From positions 124,001 to 188,000 of the forward strand of contig NZ_JAZHFT010000002.1 in assembly GCF_036541425.1 (NCBI RefSeq): 64,000 nucleotides of DNA, given 5' to 3'. The notes below the pieces were generated by a model, which was given only the letters and a program-made list of their open reading frames with translations, made no database searches and was not told the DNA's origin. Every line of letters begins with the position of its first letter. Positions within the stretch are counted from its first letter, which is position 1. Source of the DNA: Consotaella aegiceratis. GTDB taxonomy: Bacteria > Pseudomonadota > Alphaproteobacteria > Rhizobiales > Rhizobiaceae. The translations under genes were made by a program, and so were the position numbers. This document shows positions 62,070-64,000 of the stretch, piece by piece.

Positions 62070-62960
62070 ATGTTCGACAAGGCACTGCGCGAAGTCATCG
62101 CGACACCGCTCGATACGTCGTTCCTCATAATTTGCCACGACTACCCCTATCCCTACACCGTCTGGCACTATCATCCCGAGTACGAGATCCATCTGATCCG
62201 CAAGACCGCGGGCTCGTTCTATGTCGGCACCTATGCCGGGCTGTTCGAGCCCGGAAATCTGGTGATGACCGGGCCGAACCTGCCGCATATGTGGGTGACG
62301 ACCGCCGCCGGCCCGGACAAGGAGGCGGCGACCGGCATCATCCGCGACCGGGACGTCGCCCTGCAGTTCAGCGGCGAATTCGCGCAGAGCTGCCTGCAGT
62401 CGTTCAGCGATTGCGCGGGGCTGCAGGACCTTCTCGACGATTCCGTCGCCGGCCTCGAATTCTCTCCCGAGATCTCGCGCGAGGGTGCGGTGCTGCTGGA
62501 GGCCATCCTGAAAGCGCAAGGGCTGGAGCGGATCGCCCTGTTCTTCCGGCTCACCGCACTGCTTGCCTCGGATACCGAGCGGCGATCGCTCTCTATGGCG
62601 CCGCCGCGCAGTCAGGACAGCGCGGCGGACGATCTCAAGGCGGTTCTCGAATACATCGCCGAGCACTGCAGCCGCAGCGATCTCACCTGCGGGGAGATCG
62701 CCCGGGCGAACGGGATGACACCATCGGCCCTGTCGCACCTCTTCGAGCGCAACACGCGCTGCACCTGCATCGAGTATCTGAACCGGCTGCGGGTCTACCA
62801 CGCCTGCCAGAAGCTTGCGGAGACCGACGAGCCGGTCACGGCGATCGGCTACGACGTCGGCTACAGCGTCCTGTCGACCTTCAACCGCAACTTCACGCGT
62901 TATATCGGCATGGCGCCGTCGGAGTTCCGCCAGCAACGCGGCCTCAAGAAGAGCGCCTAA
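62070..62960 (+). CDS. AraC family transcriptional regulator with cupin sensor
   Basis: 296 residues. The N-terminal half is a cupin-like sugar-sensing domain (YTVWHYHPEYEIHLIRKTAGSFYVGTYAGLFEPGNLVMTGPNLPHMW), the C-terminal half a double HTH: LTCGEIARANGMTPSALSHLFERNTRCTCIEYLNRLRVYHACQKL and AIGYDVGYSVLSTFNRNFTRYIG. Divergent from the mannitol dehydrogenase-type gene and next to a sorbitol dehydrogenase-type gene, so it likely controls polyol use. Confidence 0.93.
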   Translation: MFDKALREVIATPLDTSFLIICHDYPYPYTVWHYHPEYEIHLIRKTAGSFYVGTYAGLFEPGNLVMTGPNLPHMWVTTAAGPDKEAATGIIRDRDVALQFSGEFAQSCLQSFSDCAGLQDLLDDSVAGLEFSPEISREGAVLLEAILKAQGLERIALFFRLTALLASDTERRSLSMAPPRSQDSAADDLKAVLEYIAEHCSRSDLTCGEIARANGMTPSALSHLFERNTRCTCIEYLNRLRVYHACQKLAETDEPVTAIGYDVGYSVLSTFNRNFTRYIGMAPSEFRQQRGLKKSA

Positions 62961-63063
62961 AGCAAGATGCCGAGGGATCGCGGACGTTTCGAATGCGGAT
63001 CATGCGACCCGACACGAGCACAGAGCGCCAAGGCGATCCAACTTGAACGCATGTTGCCCTGGA
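62961..63063. repeat. intergenic palindromic repeat, copy 2 (diverged)
   Basis: Starts directly after the AraC stop, as copy 1 starts after the ccrM stop. Shared blocks include AGCA/AGCAAGATGCCGA at the beginning, GATCATGCG in the middle, and GGCGAT-CAA--TGAACGCAT near the end. The inner hairpin arms are less perfect than in copy 1. Confidence 0.65.
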
Positions 63064-63078
63064 AGCTCCGCTCGCCGC

Positions 63079-64000
63079 CTATCCGGCAAAGTCGGTGACG
63101 GTCACCTTGCGCAGGTCGCCGTCGCCAGCCTGCATGCGCTCGATGAACGTGGGGACCTGCGACAGCGCGATCCTGTGCGACACGATGTCGGAGACGTCGA
63201 TCAGGCCGCTACGCATGAGATCGATCGCCTGAAGGCTGTTCTTCAGCGAGGTATAGCTCGCGATGATCGAGATCTCGTCGCGGAACAGGCGGAAATGGTC
63301 GATGGCCAATTGCCGCCCCATGGCCGGCACGCCGAAGGCCAAAACCTTGCCGCAGGAGCGGGTCAGACGGTTCGCCGCCTCCGACACCAGCATCGAGCTG
63401 CCCGAGGCGTCGGCGACGCTGTCATAGGCCCTGTCCGGCACCGCGCCCAGATCGCCGAAAACCTCGCCATAGCGCATCTCGGCGACGCGCCGACCGCGTG
63501 TCGGATTGCGCTCCAGGAAATCGATCCGGGTCACCCCGCGAGCGCGGATCAGCCGCGCCATCAAGAGACCGATCGGGCCGGCGCCCAACACCAGCACCCG
63601 TTCGCCGATCTGCGGGTCGAGCCGCTCGATGGAGCGCACCACGCAGGACAACGGCTCACACAAGGCGCCCTCTTCCCACGGCAGATCGCCGATATCGAAG
63701 GCCGCGCGCTCGGCCACGACCGCGTATTCGGCCATGCCGCCCGGACGATTGACGCCGGGCACGACCATGTTGCGGCAGAAATGGTGCTGGCCTCGCAGGC
63801 ATTCCGGGCAGTTGTTGCACGGAGTGTTCGGCTCCACCGCCACCCGGTCGCCGACCTTGAAACGCGTGCAGTGCGGCCCTGTCTCGACCACCTCGCCGGA
63901 GAACTCGTGGCCCGGCACGAGCGGATACTGCGCCGTATACTCGCCTTCGAAGATATGCAGGTCCGTGCCGCAGATGCCGCTCGCTCTGACACGGATCAGA
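63079..64000 (-). CDS. zinc-dependent alcohol dehydrogenase (sorbitol/L-iditol dehydrogenase type), N-terminus beyond window
   Basis: About 307 codons are visible; the start lies past 64000. Read from the edge: GICGTDLHIFEGEY with the catalytic Cys, PGHEFSGEVVETG with the His/Glu pair, PCNNCPECLRGQHHFC (structural zinc Cys set), VLVLGAGPIGLLMARLIRARG (Rossmann), and a C-terminal VTVTDFAG. Both zinc sites look intact. Oxidises a polyol to a ketose most likely. Convergent with the AraC gene across copy 2 of the repeat. Confidence 0.93.
   Translation of the reverse strand, partial: LIRVRASGICGTDLHIFEGEYTAQYPLVPGHEFSGEVVETGPHCTRFKVGDRVAVEPNTPCNNCPECLRGQHHFCRNMVVPGVNRPGGMAEYAVVAERAAFDIGDLPWEEGALCEPLSCVVRSIERLDPQIGERVLVLGAGPIGLLMARLIRARGVTRIDFLERNPTRGRRVAEMRYGEVFGDLGAVPDRAYDSVADASGSSMLVSEAANRLTRSCGKVLAFGVPAMGRQLAIDHFRLFRDEISIIASYTSLKNSLQAIDLMRSGLIDVSDIVSHRIALSQVPTFIERMQAGDGDLRKVTVTDFAG

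Noticed and set aside
1..64000. tRNA, rRNA, CRISPR or prophage genes
   Set aside because: No cloverleaf-like intergenic sequence, no spaced direct repeats, and no integrase, transposase or capsid-like protein found by reading.

Overview
The window is GC-rich chromosomal DNA from an alphaproteobacterium, most likely of the order Hyphomicrobiales (Rhizobiales). Evidence for this is the CcrM-type adenine methyltransferase, the split ATP synthase operon (atpI-atpB-atpE-atpF'-atpF without the F1 genes), the DUF721/mutY/dsbA/ppdK neighbourhood, the yqgE next to a DsbD-alpha-like gene, and two families of palindromic repeats of the kind common in Rhizobiales. The genus cannot be fixed from the sequence alone. 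I find no tRNA, rRNA, CRISPR array, prophage, transposase or plasmid function.

Layout. 1-8 kb: a partial DsbD-like gene, yqgE, then a leftward run of tightly coupled genes thrC > M16 peptidase > GNAT > membrane GGDEF/EAL protein > DUF523 with ATGA, TAATG and TGATG junctions. 8-19 kb: lipoprotein, HAD phosphatases, ccrM, mutY, two envelope-polysaccharide genes (GT25 and an O-antigen ligase-like protein), DUF721, a DsbA-like lipoprotein and ppdK. 19-28 kb: SLC13 transporter, DUF1499, purD, ubiA, DUF6101, a GlcD-like FAD oxidase, Sua5. 28-37 kb: small membrane protein, GH25 muramidase, glyS, a YpfJ-like metallopeptidase, glyQ, S49 peptidase, TrmN6-like methyltransferase, DUF2007. 37-44 kb: polyprenyl diphosphate synthase, TPR protein, ispE, glycosyltransferase-like protein, PA0069-type radical SAM protein, rnhB. 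44-52 kb: atp operon (F0 part plus atpI), SleB-like cell wall hydrolase, der, YfgM-like TPR protein, NnrU.

52-64 kb is more accessory in character. It is a series of regulator/enzyme pairs: AraC | SDR, HxlR | zinc-less quinone-type alcohol dehydrogenase, LysR | type II haloacid dehalogenase, AraC | mannitol dehydrogenase-family enzyme, plus a lone glycine-betaine-type binding protein and a truncated (by the window edge) sorbitol-type dehydrogenase. Between SDR and the alcohol dehydrogenase lies a decayed LysR C-terminus.

Most of the window is conserved housekeeping. I found no convincing new multi-gene system. The most interesting signals are small: a palindromic repeat element embedded in frame in glyS; two mutually exclusive hairpins just upstream of ppdK; a 22-bp dyad between HxlR and its target; two diverged copies of one intergenic repeat, each starting at a stop codon; a degenerate GGDEF (AGDQF) with intact I-site and EAL; and the absence of smc from the place where I would expect it.
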